From Virgifigura sp964551315 (GTDB lineage Bacteria > Pseudomonadota > Alphaproteobacteria > Dongiales > Dongiaceae): a DNA stretch of 64,000 nt. Location of the stretch: assembly GCA_964551315.1 (NCBI GenBank), contig CAZKCM010000001.1, positions 1 to 64,000 of the forward strand. The letters are read 5' to 3'. Each line of letters starts with the position of its first letter. The first letter of the stretch is position 1. Below the pieces are notes generated by a model that saw nothing but the letters and a program-made list of their open reading frames with translations, did no database searches and was not told the origin of the DNA. Positions 35,179-44,113 of this stretch are shown one piece after another. Position numbers and translations under genes: made by a program.

Positions 35179-35805
35179 TCAAAGCTCGATCAGTCGGTTC
35201 GGAAGCTCGTCGCGGTCGTCGGGCGGCCGTGGGAAATGGTGGGCCAGCAGCTCGCCGCACGCGCCGATGGCGGCGACGAAGCCATCGGCAACGCGGCCGT
35301 CGCGCACGGCGCGGGTGAAGTCGGCGACGATCCGCTCCCAGGCGTCGGGGCCGATCCTTGAGTCGATGCCGTGGTCGGCGAGGATTTCGACGTAATGCTC
35401 GGCCACCGAGACGAAGAGCAGCAGCCCGGTGCCGTCCCGCGTGCGATGGAGGCCCTGCGCGTAAAACTGCTCCCGCGCGAGCCGGGCGGCGCGGGCTTCC
35501 CGCGCCGCGGCGGGAACGAGCCGCACCGCGACCGGCCGCCAGGACAGAAGGAGCAGCAGGAGAACGAAGACACCGAGCTGCAGGCCATAGAGCCAGGGGA
35601 AGCTCCAGCCGGGCGCGAACAGCCATACGACGCCCGGCGCGACGAAGGCGGCACCCGCCGCCACCAAAGTCGGCGCGAACCGGTATCCGGCGCTGGCCGG
35701 CGCGATGACGGTCAGAATCTCGCCGCTGGTGCGCGCCTCCGCCTGCCGGATCGCCTCGGCGATGCGCTGGCGGTCGGCATCGGTCAGAAAGGCCACGGCT
35801 ACCAC
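35179..35805 (-). CDS. TPM-domain membrane protein
   Basis: This 208-residue protein has a TPM-type domain (ADRQRIAEAIRQAEARTSGEI at residues 9-29), then two membrane helices (about 47-64 and 70-88), a long arginine/alanine-rich stretch and the LLLFVSVAEHYVEILAD segment of the domain. TPM proteins are often encoded in pairs beside lemA, and some plant members are phosphatases acting in PSII repair; bacterial function is unclear. The GTG start at 35805 overlaps the upstream TPM gene by 7 bases; a second GTG at 35796 is possible. Confidence 0.82.
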   Translation of the reverse strand: MVAVAFLTDADRQRIAEAIRQAEARTSGEILTVIAPASAGYRFAPTLVAAGAAFVAPGVVWLFAPGWSFPWLYGLQLGVFVLLLLLLSWRPVAVRLVPAAAREARAARLAREQFYAQGLHRTRDGTGLLLFVSVAEHYVEILADHGIDSRIGPDAWERIVADFTRAVRDGRVADGFVAAIGACGELLAHHFPRPPDDRDELPNRLIEL

Positions 35806-36578
35806 CGTCCTGAAGCACCGCCGCCCCCGAAGGATCCACCGCCGCCGCGGAAACCGCCCCCGCCACGAAACCCGCCGCGCCGGCCACCGAAGACGACCGG
35901 CCCGTAGTACGGGCCGCGGCGGCCACCGCGGTTCCGCCCGTAATGGCGCATGAGATTGACGAGCACCACGAAGGCGAAGAACAGGATGATCGGCACGACC
36001 GCCCCTTGCGGGACATCATCCGTGCCGTCGCGTTCGGTCGCCGCCGGCGGAGTACCGCCCTCCAGTGTCGACAGGATTGCCGCGACGCCGGCTTCGATTC
36101 CCGCCTCGAAGTCGCCCCGGCGAAACTGCGGCAGGATCCGGTTCTGGATGATCAGATGGCTTGTCGCGTCGGTCATCCTGCCCTCGAGACCGTAGCCGAC
36201 CTCGATCCGTACCTGCCGCTCGTTCGGGGCGACGATCAGCAGGAGGCCGTCGTCTGCGCCCGCACGGCCGATGCCCCATTGGCGGCCAAGGCGGTAGCCG
36301 TAATCGGCGATGTCGTAGCCCTGTAGCGAGTCCAGGGTGACCACCACGACCTGATTTCCGGTCGCCCGATCATGCGCTTCAAGCTGGTCGGCGATGCGCC
36401 GCTCCGCCGCGGGCGACAGCAGATCCGCCTGATCGACGACGCGGCCGGTGAGCGGCGGAAAGACGGGGTCGGCCTCGGCCGGCGCCCCGTTTGCCGCGAC
36501 GAGGATGAGGCAGACGAGTGCCGCCGCGAGGCCCGTGATTCGCGCACCGCTCATGCGTGCAATTGCCGCGGCAATCAC
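35799..36578 (-). CDS. Secreted TPM-domain protein with Gly-rich tail
   Basis: This protein of about 259 residues has a signal peptide (ending near EADP), the TPM domain (GRVVDQADLLSPAAERRIADQLE...GNQVVVVTL...WGIGRAGADDGLLLIVAPNERQVRIEVGYGLEG), a membrane helix near the C-terminus and a Gly/Arg/Phe-rich tail with the repeated pattern GGGGSFG. The GTG at 36578 overlaps the lemA stop (GTGA), implying coupling; ATG 36554 is the alternative. Together with lemA and the second TPM gene it forms a typical three-gene lemA-TPM-TPM set. Confidence 0.87.
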   Translation of the reverse strand: MIAAAIARMSGARITGLAAALVCLILVAANGAPAEADPVFPPLTGRVVDQADLLSPAAERRIADQLEAHDRATGNQVVVVTLDSLQGYDIADYGYRLGRQWGIGRAGADDGLLLIVAPNERQVRIEVGYGLEGRMTDATSHLIIQNRILPQFRRGDFEAGIEAGVAAILSTLEGGTPPAATERDGTDDVPQGAVVPIILFFAFVVLVNLMRHYGRNRGGRRGPYYGPVVFGGRRGGFRGGGGFRGGGGSFGGGGASGRW

Positions 36579-37213
36579 GAGGGCGATTCGCCGAATTCGA
36601 CCTTCGGCGCCTCCATGGCCGGCGCCTCCGCGGTGAACTGCTGCATGGGTTTCGCGTCGCGATAGAGCAGCGCCGCCCACCAGCGCCCGGGAATGGTGCG
36701 CAGCTCGGTGTTGTAGCGCTGGACCGCCTGGATGTAGTCGCGCCGGGCGACGGCGATGCGGTTCTCGGTGCCTTCGAGCTGCGCCTGCAGCGTCAGGAAG
36801 TTCTGGCTGGAGCGCAGCTCCGGATAACGCTCGGCCACCACCAGGAGACGGGAGAGCGCCCCGGAAAGCGCCTGCTGGTTCTGCTGGAACCGCTCGAAGG
36901 CCTCCGGGTTCGTCAGGATGTCCGGCGGGATCTGCATCTGCCCGACGCGCGAGCGCGCCTCCACGACCTCTGTCAGGACCTCGCGCTCCTGCTGGGCGAA
37001 GCCCTTCACCGTCTCGACCAGGTTCGGCACCAGATCGTAGCGGCGCTGGTACTGGTTGAGCACCTGGCTCCAGGCTGCCTTCGCCTCCTCCTCCAATGTC
37101 GGGATGGTGTTGATGCCGCAGCCGCCGAGCAGCGTCAGCAGGAGGAGCGCCAGCGCCACGGGACGGCCAGGGAAAACGACGGGGCGATAGAGGAAACGGG
37201 ACGGGATCGCCAA
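36575..37213 (-). CDS. lemA: LemA family lipoprotein
   Basis: This 212-residue protein has a lipoprotein signal with the lipobox LLGGC (Cys32), then GINTIPTLEEEAKAAWSQVLNQYQRRYDLVPNLVETVK, the LemA signature, in a mostly helical domain. LemA proteins are membrane-anchored with a cytoplasm- or periplasm-exposed helical bundle of unknown function. There is no ATG before the lipobox; the TTG at 37213 has GGAGG eight bases upstream and is the best start. It leads the lemA-TPM-TPM operon. Confidence 0.9.
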   Translation of the reverse strand: MAIPSRFLYRPVVFPGRPVALALLLLTLLGGCGINTIPTLEEEAKAAWSQVLNQYQRRYDLVPNLVETVKGFAQQEREVLTEVVEARSRVGQMQIPPDILTNPEAFERFQQNQQALSGALSRLLVVAERYPELRSSQNFLTLQAQLEGTENRIAVARRDYIQAVQRYNTELRTIPGRWWAALLYRDAKPMQQFTAEAPAMEAPKVEFGESPS

Positions 37214-37408
37214 TGACCTTCCCTCCGGTTGAGCCCCGCGATCGGGGCATTGACGCGATGTTATAGCAGCCCGGCGCGCCTCGCGCAGGTATCGTCGGCC
37301 GGAACGGCAGCGGATGCCCCGTGTTGATGATGTTGGAGAACCGCCCGACCGCGATCGGGCGCCGGCCCGGCGACTCCGGGCAACGAAGAAAACCGGGAGC
37401 CGCGGATC

Positions 37409-37858
37409 ATGCCGTTCACGTCCTTCACCTGCGACGTCGATGCCTCGGTAGACACGCTCTGGCGGCTGCTCGAGGACAAAATCGCCAATCCCGGCAGGTA
37501 CCTGCCCGAGGTCGAGGAGGTCGCGATCCTGGAACGGGCGCCGGAGGGCGTGCTGCGCCGGATGAAAACGGCCGTCTTCGAGGTCACCGAACGGATCACC
37601 ACCGACCGCAAGCGGCTGGAAGTCAGCTATGTCCTCGTCGATCACCCGGAGTTCGCCGGCCACATCGTCGACCGGATCACCCCGGCCCGCGAAGACGAGC
37701 CGGCGGGCCGCCCGCTGCTCACCGTCACGCTCGACTGGCGGCCGCTCGACGGAACGGTCACCTCCGAGGAGGACCTGCTCGAGTTGATCACCGCGGCGGT
37801 GCTTCAAACGAAGGAATTGGCCGAGGAAGCGGAGCAGGCACGGCAGGGCAAGCCGTAA
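37409..37858 (+). CDS. SRPBCC/DUF1857-like protein
   Basis: This 149-residue protein resembles SRPBCC-fold proteins of the DUF1857/AtaL-like group: a beta-alpha-beta pattern with the early FTCDVDASVDTLWRLLEDKIANPGRYLPEVEEVAILER and the repeated V.DR..T...L.V..V stretches. Such proteins bind hydrophobic ligands or polyketides, but the ligand here is unknown. The ATG at 37409 opens the domain. It converges on tadA with 27 bases between. Confidence 0.72.
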   Translation: MPFTSFTCDVDASVDTLWRLLEDKIANPGRYLPEVEEVAILERAPEGVLRRMKTAVFEVTERITTDRKRLEVSYVLVDHPEFAGHIVDRITPAREDEPAGRPLLTVTLDWRPLDGTVTSEEDLLELITAAVLQTKELAEEAEQARQGKP

Positions 37859-37885
37859 GGCCGCGGGCGCGCGAAGCCCTCGCCC

Positions 37886-38350
37886 TCAACGGCGATTGCG
37901 GAAGAACGCCCGCAGCAGGTCGCCGGCGCGCGTTTCCTGGATCCCGCCATAGACCTCCGGCCGGTGATGGCAGGTGGGCTGGTCGAAGATGCGGGCCCCG
38001 TGGTCGACGCCGCCGCCCTTGGGATCGTAGGCCCCGAAATAGAGCCGCCGGATGCGGGCGAAGGAAATGGCCTGGGCGCACATCGGGCAGGGCTCGAGCG
38101 TGACATAGAGATCGGCGCCGGCGAGCCGCTTGGCCCCCGCCCGCGCCGCGGCGGCTCGGATTGCCAGCATCTCTGCATGCGCGGTGGGATCTTTGAGCTC
38201 TTCGACCCTGTTCCCCGCCTTCGCCAGCACGCTTCCCGTCGTACCGTCCACGAGCACGGCGCCGACCGGCACCTCGCCCCGCCGGGCGGCGGCCTCCGCC
38301 TCGGCGAGCGCCAGGGACATGGGATCGGGTCTGGAAGCCGGTTTCGACAT
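37886..38350 (-). CDS. tadA: tRNA adenosine(34) deaminase TadA
   Basis: This 154-residue zinc enzyme deaminates A34 to inosine in tRNA-Arg(ACG). The zinc/catalytic motifs are HAE (H58, E60) and PCPMC (C88, C91) in TLEPCPMCAQA. The C-terminal GAYDPKGGGVDHG and helix region are as in TadA. The start at 38350 gives the usual N-terminus. It is divergent from the GFA-family gene. Confidence 0.95.
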   Translation of the reverse strand: MSKPASRPDPMSLALAEAEAAARRGEVPVGAVLVDGTTGSVLAKAGNRVEELKDPTAHAEMLAIRAAAARAGAKRLAGADLYVTLEPCPMCAQAISFARIRRLYFGAYDPKGGGVDHGARIFDQPTCHHRPEVYGGIQETRAGDLLRAFFRNRR

Positions 38351-38504
38351 GCGGGTGACATGACCCACACCACCGCGCAGGGTCAACCGCAAAGACCGTG
38401 GACCTCGCCGTCTCCGGCGGTCCGAAGCCGCGACCCTGATCCGTGCGAAACGGATGCCGATGCGATAGAGTGTCGATCCGACGATCGGGAATCGGGAGAA
38501 CGCC

Positions 38505-38942
38505 ATGGTCTGGACGGGTGGATGCCTTTGCGGCGAGGTGCGTTACCGCGCGGAAGCCGATCCCTTGCGCGCGGTCATCTGCCACTGCGGCGTGTGCCGC
38601 AAGGTGTCCGGTTCGGCCTTCCTCTCCTTCGTTCACTTTCCCGCCGCGGCCTTTACATGGATCAGGGGCGAGCCGACGCGCTACCGCTCTTCCGACGAGG
38701 CCGAGCGCGGCTTCTGCCCGCGCTGCGGCAGCACCCTGACGATGCACGAGTCGGTGCTGGCCGACCGGGTGCTGGTCGCGCTCGGCAGCCTCGACCGTCC
38801 GCAGGACGTGACGCCGGACGACCACGTCTGGACCGAGAGCCAGCTTCCTTGGCTGCGCATCGATGACGACCTGCCCCGCTTTCCGAAGATCAGCCCCGCC
38901 GTCCCGTCCCGCGCCGGCAAGGACGAGGCAAAGTCCCCCTGA
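38505..38942 (+). CDS. GFA-family zinc protein
   Basis: This 145-residue protein has the GFA zinc-binding cysteines: C7 and C9 in GGCLCG, C26, C28 and C31 in CHCGVC, and C71/C74 in CPRCG. The family was named for glutathione-dependent formaldehyde-activating enzyme, though most members are of unknown function. Normal length. ATG at 38505. Confidence 0.9.
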   Translation: MVWTGGCLCGEVRYRAEADPLRAVICHCGVCRKVSGSAFLSFVHFPAAAFTWIRGEPTRYRSSDEAERGFCPRCGSTLTMHESVLADRVLVALGSLDRPQDVTPDDHVWTESQLPWLRIDDDLPRFPKISPAVPSRAGKDEAKSP

Positions 38943-39036
38943 GCCGGCAAACGGCATCGACGGGCGGGCCGGAGACCGGCCGCCCGCGCAACGGCCGGCG
39001 ACGCCCGCTTCCGAAATCTTAACCCAACGACCGTGA

Positions 39037-39042
39037 TACAAT
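39037..39042 (+). promoter_or_regulatory. Candidate -10 box for a leaderless transcript
   Basis: TACAAT ends 7 bases before the ATG at 39050, the distance expected for a transcription start near the start codon. No good ribosome binding site lies before the ATG and the -35 region is weak, so this is a tentative leaderless promoter. Confidence 0.35.
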
Positions 39043-39049
39043 TTTGCCC

Positions 39050-39763
39050 ATGACTCGCCCCGTGATCGGCCTCACCCTCGATTCCGAGGAGCCCGGAGGC
39101 TATTCGAAGCTGCCCTGGTACGCGCTCCGCCAGAACTATTGCTCCGCGGTGGTGCGCGCCGGCGGCCTGCCCGTCCTGCTGCCGCACGAGCCTGATCAGG
39201 CCGCGGCCTATCTCGACCGGATCGACGGACTTGTCGTTACCGGCGGCAATTTCGACGTCGATCCGAGCCTGTTCGGCGCGTCGAGCCGGCATCCGACGGT
39301 GAAGACGAAGGACCGCCGAACCGCCTTCGAGCTTCAGGTGACGAAGGGCGCCCTCGACCGCGACATGCCGGTGCTCGGCATCTGCGGCGGGCAGCAGCTC
39401 CTCAACGTCATCCTGGGTGGCACGCTGATCCAGCACATCCCGGACGAAGTCGACGGCGCGCTTCCGCACGAGCAGCCGAACCCGCGCACGGAGCCGGGGC
39501 ACAGCGTCCGCCTGACGCCCGGCACGCTCCTGCACCGGATCTGCGGCGCCGAAGAGCTGGCGGTCAACAGCGCCCATCATCAGGCGGCAAAGCGCGTGGG
39601 CGACGGAATCGTCGTCAACGCCGTCGCGCCCGACGGGGTGATCGAGGGCATCGAGGACCCGCGCCGGCGCTTCTGCATCGGCGTCCAGTGGCACCCCGAA
39701 TACGCGATCAGCGTCGGTGACGACCGGATCTTCGCCGCTTTCGTCGAAGCCTGTCGCGTTTAG
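39050..39763 (+). CDS. Class I glutamine amidotransferase (gamma-Glu-GABA hydrolase-like)
   Basis: This 237-residue protein is a peptidase C26-type hydrolase similar to PuuD. The nucleophile is C112 in VLGICGGQQ, and GVQWHPEY near the C-terminus supplies the catalytic His/Glu. Relatives cut gamma-glutamyl bonds, for example in gamma-glutamyl-GABA during putrescine breakdown, but no other puu genes are nearby. ATG at 39050; a TTG at 39044 would add two residues. Confidence 0.87.
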   Translation: MTRPVIGLTLDSEEPGGYSKLPWYALRQNYCSAVVRAGGLPVLLPHEPDQAAAYLDRIDGLVVTGGNFDVDPSLFGASSRHPTVKTKDRRTAFELQVTKGALDRDMPVLGICGGQQLLNVILGGTLIQHIPDEVDGALPHEQPNPRTEPGHSVRLTPGTLLHRICGAEELAVNSAHHQAAKRVGDGIVVNAVAPDGVIEGIEDPRRRFCIGVQWHPEYAISVGDDRIFAAFVEACRV

Positions 39764-39911
39764 TCATTGGCCGCGACTAATCATCGATTGCGCCGCGAGA
39801 TTGCCGCATCCCCTTGCGCAAACGGGTGATTCGGGGCGATCTCTTCCACATGTCGGGCATCGAAGCGCAACGAGAGCCGCTCCCACCCCGGGCGGCGGAG
39901 GGCACCTAGTC

Positions 39912-40736
39912 ATGGCCGAGCGCATCGCCAAGCGGCTGGCTCGCGCCGGGCTGTGCTCCCGGCGCGAGGCGGAGCGGTGGATCGCCGAGGGCCGCGTCGC
40001 AGTCAACGGCAAGACACTGACGGGCCCCGCCGTCACCGTCGGGCCGAACGACCACATCACCGTGGACGGCCGCCCGATCCCCGCGGCGGAGCCGACGCGC
40101 CTCTGGCGCTACCACAAGCCGCGCGGCCTCGTCACCACCGCGCGCGACCCGCAGGGCCGGCCGACCGTGTTCGACAACCTGCCGCCAGAGCTGCCGCGGG
40201 TGGTCGCCATCGGCCGCCTCGACATCAATTCCGAGGGGCTGCTGCTGCTGACCAACGACGGCGAACTCGCGCGGCGTCTGGAGCTGCCGAGCAACGCCTG
40301 GACACGGCGCTACCGTGTCCGGGTGCACGGGCATGTTGACCCCGGCCGGCTCGAGGCGCTTGCCGAGGGCATCACCATCGACGGCGTCGCCTACGGCCCG
40401 ATCCGCGCCCGTCTCGACCGGCAACAGGGCGACAACGCCTGGTTGACCATGGCGCTCACCGAGGGCAAGAACCGCGAGGTGCGCCGCGTCTGCGAGCATC
40501 TCGGCTGGCCCGTCAACCGGCTGATCCGGGTCGCCTTCGGCCCGTTTCAGCTCGGCAGCCTGGAACCGGGCGCGGTCGAGGAGGTCCCGGCGAAGGTGCT
40601 GCAGGACCAACTCGGGCAGGGCGGCCAAGCCGGAAAGGGCAATGGGCCGGCAAAGCGCCGCCCGAGCAAGAAACGCCCGGACAAGAAACGCCAGGACGGG
40701 GATCGCAGCCGTGCGGATCGTCGCCGGAAAGCATAG
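39912..40736 (+). CDS. rluB: 23S rRNA pseudouridine synthase, RluB/RsuA type
   Basis: This 274-residue protein has an S4 RNA-binding domain (ERIAKRLARAGLCSRREAERWIAEGRV) and a pseudouridine synthase domain with the catalytic Asp in GRLDINSEGLLLLTNDG (D near 104). In alphaproteobacteria such proteins are called RluB, which makes pseudouridine 2605. The last 25 residues are a lysine/arginine tail. GGAGG precedes the ATG. Its 3' end overlaps the start of rsmD by 26 bases. Confidence 0.9.
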   Translation: MAERIAKRLARAGLCSRREAERWIAEGRVAVNGKTLTGPAVTVGPNDHITVDGRPIPAAEPTRLWRYHKPRGLVTTARDPQGRPTVFDNLPPELPRVVAIGRLDINSEGLLLLTNDGELARRLELPSNAWTRRYRVRVHGHVDPGRLEALAEGITIDGVAYGPIRARLDRQQGDNAWLTMALTEGKNREVRRVCEHLGWPVNRLIRVAFGPFQLGSLEPGAVEEVPAKVLQDQLGQGGQAGKGNGPAKRRPSKKRPDKKRQDGDRSRADRRRKA

Positions 40737-41295
40737 GGGCCGCGTGCTTCAGGCGCCGGAAGGGCTGGAGGTCCGCCCCACGGCGGACCGGGTGCGGGAG
40801 GCGCTGTTCAACATCCTCGAGCATAAGGGGTTCCGGGCAGACGGACTCTCGCCCGTCCGCGACGCCATCGTGCTCGACGCCTTCGCCGGCACCGGCGCGC
40901 TGGGCCTGGAAGCGCTGTCCCGGGGCGCCGCCCACGTCACCTTCATGGAGACCGACCGACGCGCCGTCGCGGCGATCCGGGCCAACGTCGCGGCCCTGCG
41001 CGAAGAGGCGCGGACGAGCCTGCGCGAAGCCGACGCCACGCGCCCCCCGCCCGCCCCGCCCGCCGGCCGAACGGCGCCCTGCACCCTCGTCTTCCTCGAC
41101 CCGCCCTATGGCCGCGGCCTCGGCGCCCCGGCGCTCGCCGCCCTCGCTGCCCGCGGCTGGATCGCCGCGGACGCGATCTGCGTGATCGAGCTGGAAGCGA
41201 AGGAACCCTTCGCACCGCCTGAAGGCTTCACGCAGCTCGACGAACGCCGCTACGGCAAGGCGCGGCTGGTGTTCCTGACCAGGACGCCGGATTGA
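40711..41295 (+). CDS. rsmD: 16S rRNA (guanine-966-N2)-methyltransferase RsmD
   Basis: This 194-residue protein methylates G966 of 16S rRNA. It shows VRIVAGKHRGRVLQAPEGLEVRPTADRVREALFNIL at the start, motif I VLDAFAGTGALGLEALSRGA and the catalytic-site variant LDPPYG (129-134). The GTG at 40711 gives the conserved N-terminus; ATG 40642 is the longer alternative. It is coupled to rluB by overlap, a common alphaproteobacterial pair. Confidence 0.94.
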   Translation: MRIVAGKHRGRVLQAPEGLEVRPTADRVREALFNILEHKGFRADGLSPVRDAIVLDAFAGTGALGLEALSRGAAHVTFMETDRRAVAAIRANVAALREEARTSLREADATRPPPAPPAGRTAPCTLVFLDPPYGRGLGAPALAALAARGWIAADAICVIELEAKEPFAPPEGFTQLDERRYGKARLVFLTRTPD

Positions 41296-41313
41296 GCACG
41301 CCCCGGCCGTCGG

Positions 41314-42534
41314 TCAGAGCAGAGACAGCAGCGCGCCGCCGCCCGCGGTGACGAGGACGACCGCCCAGGGCGGCGCCTTCCAGACGGTCAGGAGGACGAA
41401 TCCGACCAGGGCAAGCGCGAAGTCATGGGAATTCAGGATCGCGCTCGTCCAGACCGGATCGTAGAGCGCGGCGCCGAGCAGGCCGACCACGGCGGCGTTT
41501 GTGCCGCGCATCGCCGCCTGGGCGGCCGGGCGCGTGCGGAACGCATCCCAGAAGGGAAGCGCGCCGATCACCAGAAGCAGGCCCGGCAGGAAGATCGCGA
41601 TCAATCCGACGACCGCGCCAGCCCAGCCGTTCGGCTCGGGGGTCATCGCCGCGCCGAGATAGGCGGCGAAGGTGAAGAGCGGCCCTGGCACCGCCTGGGC
41701 GGCGCCGTAGCCGGCGAGGAAAGCGTCCGCATCGACCCATCCGGGCCGGACGACCGAAGCCTCCAGGAGCGGCAACACCACATGCCCGCCGCCGAACACC
41801 AGCGCCCCGGCCCGGTAGAAGGCATCGAACAGCATGAGCCCCGACGACGCCAGAGCCGCCGCAGCGAGCGGCGGCAGCAGGAGCAGCGCGAAGAACAGGG
41901 CGAGGGCAACGGCGCCGACCCGCCGCGACACCGGAACGGCAAGATGCCCGACGGCCGTCGCCTGTCCCTGCCGGCAGAGCCAGAGCCCGGCAACTCCGCC
42001 AAGGAGAATCGCCGCGATCTGCCCGATGGATCCAGCGGCGAAGATGACGATCAGCGCCGCCCCGACCGCGATGCTCGCGCGCTCGCGGTCGGGACAGAGC
42101 GTGCGGGCCATGCCCCAGACCGCCTGCGCGACCACGGCAACCGCAACCACCTTGAGCCCGTGCAGCAGCCCGCCGCCGACCGGGCCTTCGAACGTCGCCG
42201 CGCCAAAGGCGAAGAGAACCAGCACCATCGCCGACGGCAAGGTGAAGGCGGTCCAGGCAGCCAGCGCGCCCGAATAGCCGGCGCGCAGCAGACCGAGGGC
42301 AAAGCCGGTCTGGCTGCTCGCCGGGCCCGGCAGGAACTGGCAGAGCGCCACGAGATCGGCGTAGCCCGCCTCGTCGATCCATCGGCGGCGCGTCACGAAC
42401 TCGTCGCGGAAGTAGCCGAGATGCGCGATCGGACCTCCGAAGGACGTCACGCCGAGTTTGAGGAAAGCGAGAAAGACCTCGACCGGGGAGCCGTCCCCGG
42501 CCGGTCGAGCCTCCGCTCTCAGGTGCCGCGTCAT
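41314..42534 (-). CDS. chrA: ChrA-family chromate transporter
   Basis: This 406-residue protein is a two-half (long) ChrA transporter with about ten membrane segments. The first half has LGVTSFGGPIAHLGYFRDEFV and QFLPGPASSQ; the second has the mirrored AGALVFGGGHVVLPLLEASVV and AAQAVPGPLF. ChrA exports chromate and may serve in sulfate-related anion transport. No chrB is adjacent. It converges on rsmD with 18 bases between. Confidence 0.92.
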   Translation of the reverse strand: MTRHLRAEARPAGDGSPVEVFLAFLKLGVTSFGGPIAHLGYFRDEFVTRRRWIDEAGYADLVALCQFLPGPASSQTGFALGLLRAGYSGALAAWTAFTLPSAMVLVLFAFGAATFEGPVGGGLLHGLKVVAVAVVAQAVWGMARTLCPDRERASIAVGAALIVIFAAGSIGQIAAILLGGVAGLWLCRQGQATAVGHLAVPVSRRVGAVALALFFALLLLPPLAAAALASSGLMLFDAFYRAGALVFGGGHVVLPLLEASVVRPGWVDADAFLAGYGAAQAVPGPLFTFAAYLGAAMTPEPNGWAGAVVGLIAIFLPGLLLVIGALPFWDAFRTRPAAQAAMRGTNAAVVGLLGAALYDPVWTSAILNSHDFALALVGFVLLTVWKAPPWAVVLVTAGGGALLSLL

Positions 42535-42974
42535 CGGCCGCGCGGCTCCGACCGTGCGGCCGGGCCAAGCCGGTGAGACGCTTCCGTTGCTTCACGCTCC
42601 TCGTTCACGCGCCGTCCCCGGCATGTCTTCCGATCTCAAGATCGCGGGCCGATGATGTGCGCCGTCCGCCGACCCGTCAATCCGGCCTATGGCGATCCTT
42701 CCGCCGGGCGAGGGGACCGCGCAGGCGCGGCAAGACATTCGGAAGTCGGCGAGGGTGTGGCGGGTATGGCCTTGCATCGACTATCTTGCTCCCGACCCCG
42801 TTCGCAGCCCTCGGCAGCAAGATGATGGCCGTAGAGACCGAACCCCGCAGATCCTGCCGCCCGCCGCCGGGCGTGCGGCGCGTGGAGGACATGCCCCGCG
42901 GGCTCTTCGGCGGGCGCTTGCGCATCCCCGACGTCAAGGTCCGCTGCCGACGGCAGGCGGAGGGCGAGCCGCCG
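42535..42974. other. Intergenic region of 440 bases without a supported gene
   Basis: This gap separates divergent chrA and the MOT1 gene. No gene with coding signs was seen in either direction. An inverted repeat, ATCTTGCT at 42783-42790 and AGCAAGAT at 42816-42823 with a 25-base spacer, could form a hairpin and may be a control site. The frame of the MOT1 gene stays open upstream, so a longer N-terminus cannot be fully excluded. Confidence 0.5.
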
Positions 42975-44099
42975 ATGTTCTCGCGCCCGCGCTTCGGCTG
43001 GAATCTGCGCGAGCTGTCCGGCGCGCTCGGCGACCTCGGTACCTTTCTGCCGCACATCATCGGCGCGATCACCGTCGTCGGCATGGCGCCGGCCGGCATC
43101 CTGACCACCTTCGGGCTGTTCTACATGCTGGGCGGCGCCTTCTATGGCCTGCCGATCGCCGTGCAGCCGATGAAGGCCGCCTCCGCCGCGGTCATCATCG
43201 AGCCGATGGACCCGCACGCCATCGCCGGCGCCGGGTTGGTGATCGGGCTGTTCTTCCTGATCGTCGGCGCGACCGGCCTTGTCGAGCGGATCGCCCGCGT
43301 CATACCGCCGAGCGTCGCCGCCGGGCTCCAGCTCGGGCTTGGGCTTTCACTCGCCGCGCTCGGCATCGAGCTTCTGGCGACGCAGCTCTGGCTCGGCCTC
43401 GGCATATCGGCGCTCATCCTCGTCCTGCTGGGCAGCCACCGCCTGCCGGCAGCGCTCGTCGCGCTGATCGTCGGCGTCGCCGCGGGGCAGATCTTCGGCC
43501 TGGCGCCGCCTTTTCCGGACCTGGAACTCGGGCTCCACCTACCGCCGATCGTGATCCCGAGCTGGGAGCAGATCGTGCACGGCACCCAATACGCGGTGCT
43601 GCCGCAGATTCCGCTGACGCTGACCAACGCCATCATCGTCACCGCCGCGCTCACCCGTGAGCTCTTCCCAAAGGAAATCCACCCGGTCAACGAGCGCAAC
43701 CTGTCGCTGACGACCGGGCTCGGCAACCTGCTGGCGGCACCGTTCGGTGGCTACCCCATGTGCCACGGCGCCGGCGGTCTCAGCGGGCATTACCGGTTCG
43801 GCGCGCGCACGGCGACGGCGCCGCTCCTGATCGGCCTCGTCTTCGTGGCGCTGGGCCTGCTGCTCGGCGACGGCGGCTTCGCGCTGCTGCAGGTCGTCCC
43901 CGACGCGGTTCTGGGCGCGCTGCTGCTGTTCTCGGGCGTCGACCTCGCGCAGTCCTCCAAGCCGCAGCGCTTCCGCGAGGCGGACCTCTTCATCGTCCTG
44001 CTGATGGCCGCGATCGGCGTCGCCCTCAACCCCGCCATCGCCTTCGCGATCGGGCTGCCGCTTGCCTATGCGGCCCAGCGCGGCTGGCTGCGGCCGTAG
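42975..44099 (+). CDS. MOT1-type molybdate/sulfate transporter
   Basis: This 374-residue membrane protein resembles the MOT1 branch of the SulP/MFS-like anion permeases. Two similar halves are seen; the C-terminal half has PFGGYPMCHGAGGLSGHYRFGAR, the MOT1 hallmark, and the first half has GALGDLGTFLPHIIG. It probably imports molybdate or sulfate across the inner membrane. GGAGGG lies about ten bases before the ATG at 42975. No molybdate metabolism genes adjoin it. The stop is 14 bases before the next gene. Confidence 0.87.
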   Translation: MFSRPRFGWNLRELSGALGDLGTFLPHIIGAITVVGMAPAGILTTFGLFYMLGGAFYGLPIAVQPMKAASAAVIIEPMDPHAIAGAGLVIGLFFLIVGATGLVERIARVIPPSVAAGLQLGLGLSLAALGIELLATQLWLGLGISALILVLLGSHRLPAALVALIVGVAAGQIFGLAPPFPDLELGLHLPPIVIPSWEQIVHGTQYAVLPQIPLTLTNAIIVTAALTRELFPKEIHPVNERNLSLTTGLGNLLAAPFGGYPMCHGAGGLSGHYRFGARTATAPLLIGLVFVALGLLLGDGGFALLQVVPDAVLGALLLFSGVDLAQSSKPQRFREADLFIVLLMAAIGVALNPAIAFAIGLPLAYAAQRGWLRP

Positions 44100-44113
44100 T
44101 GGGAGGAAGACCT

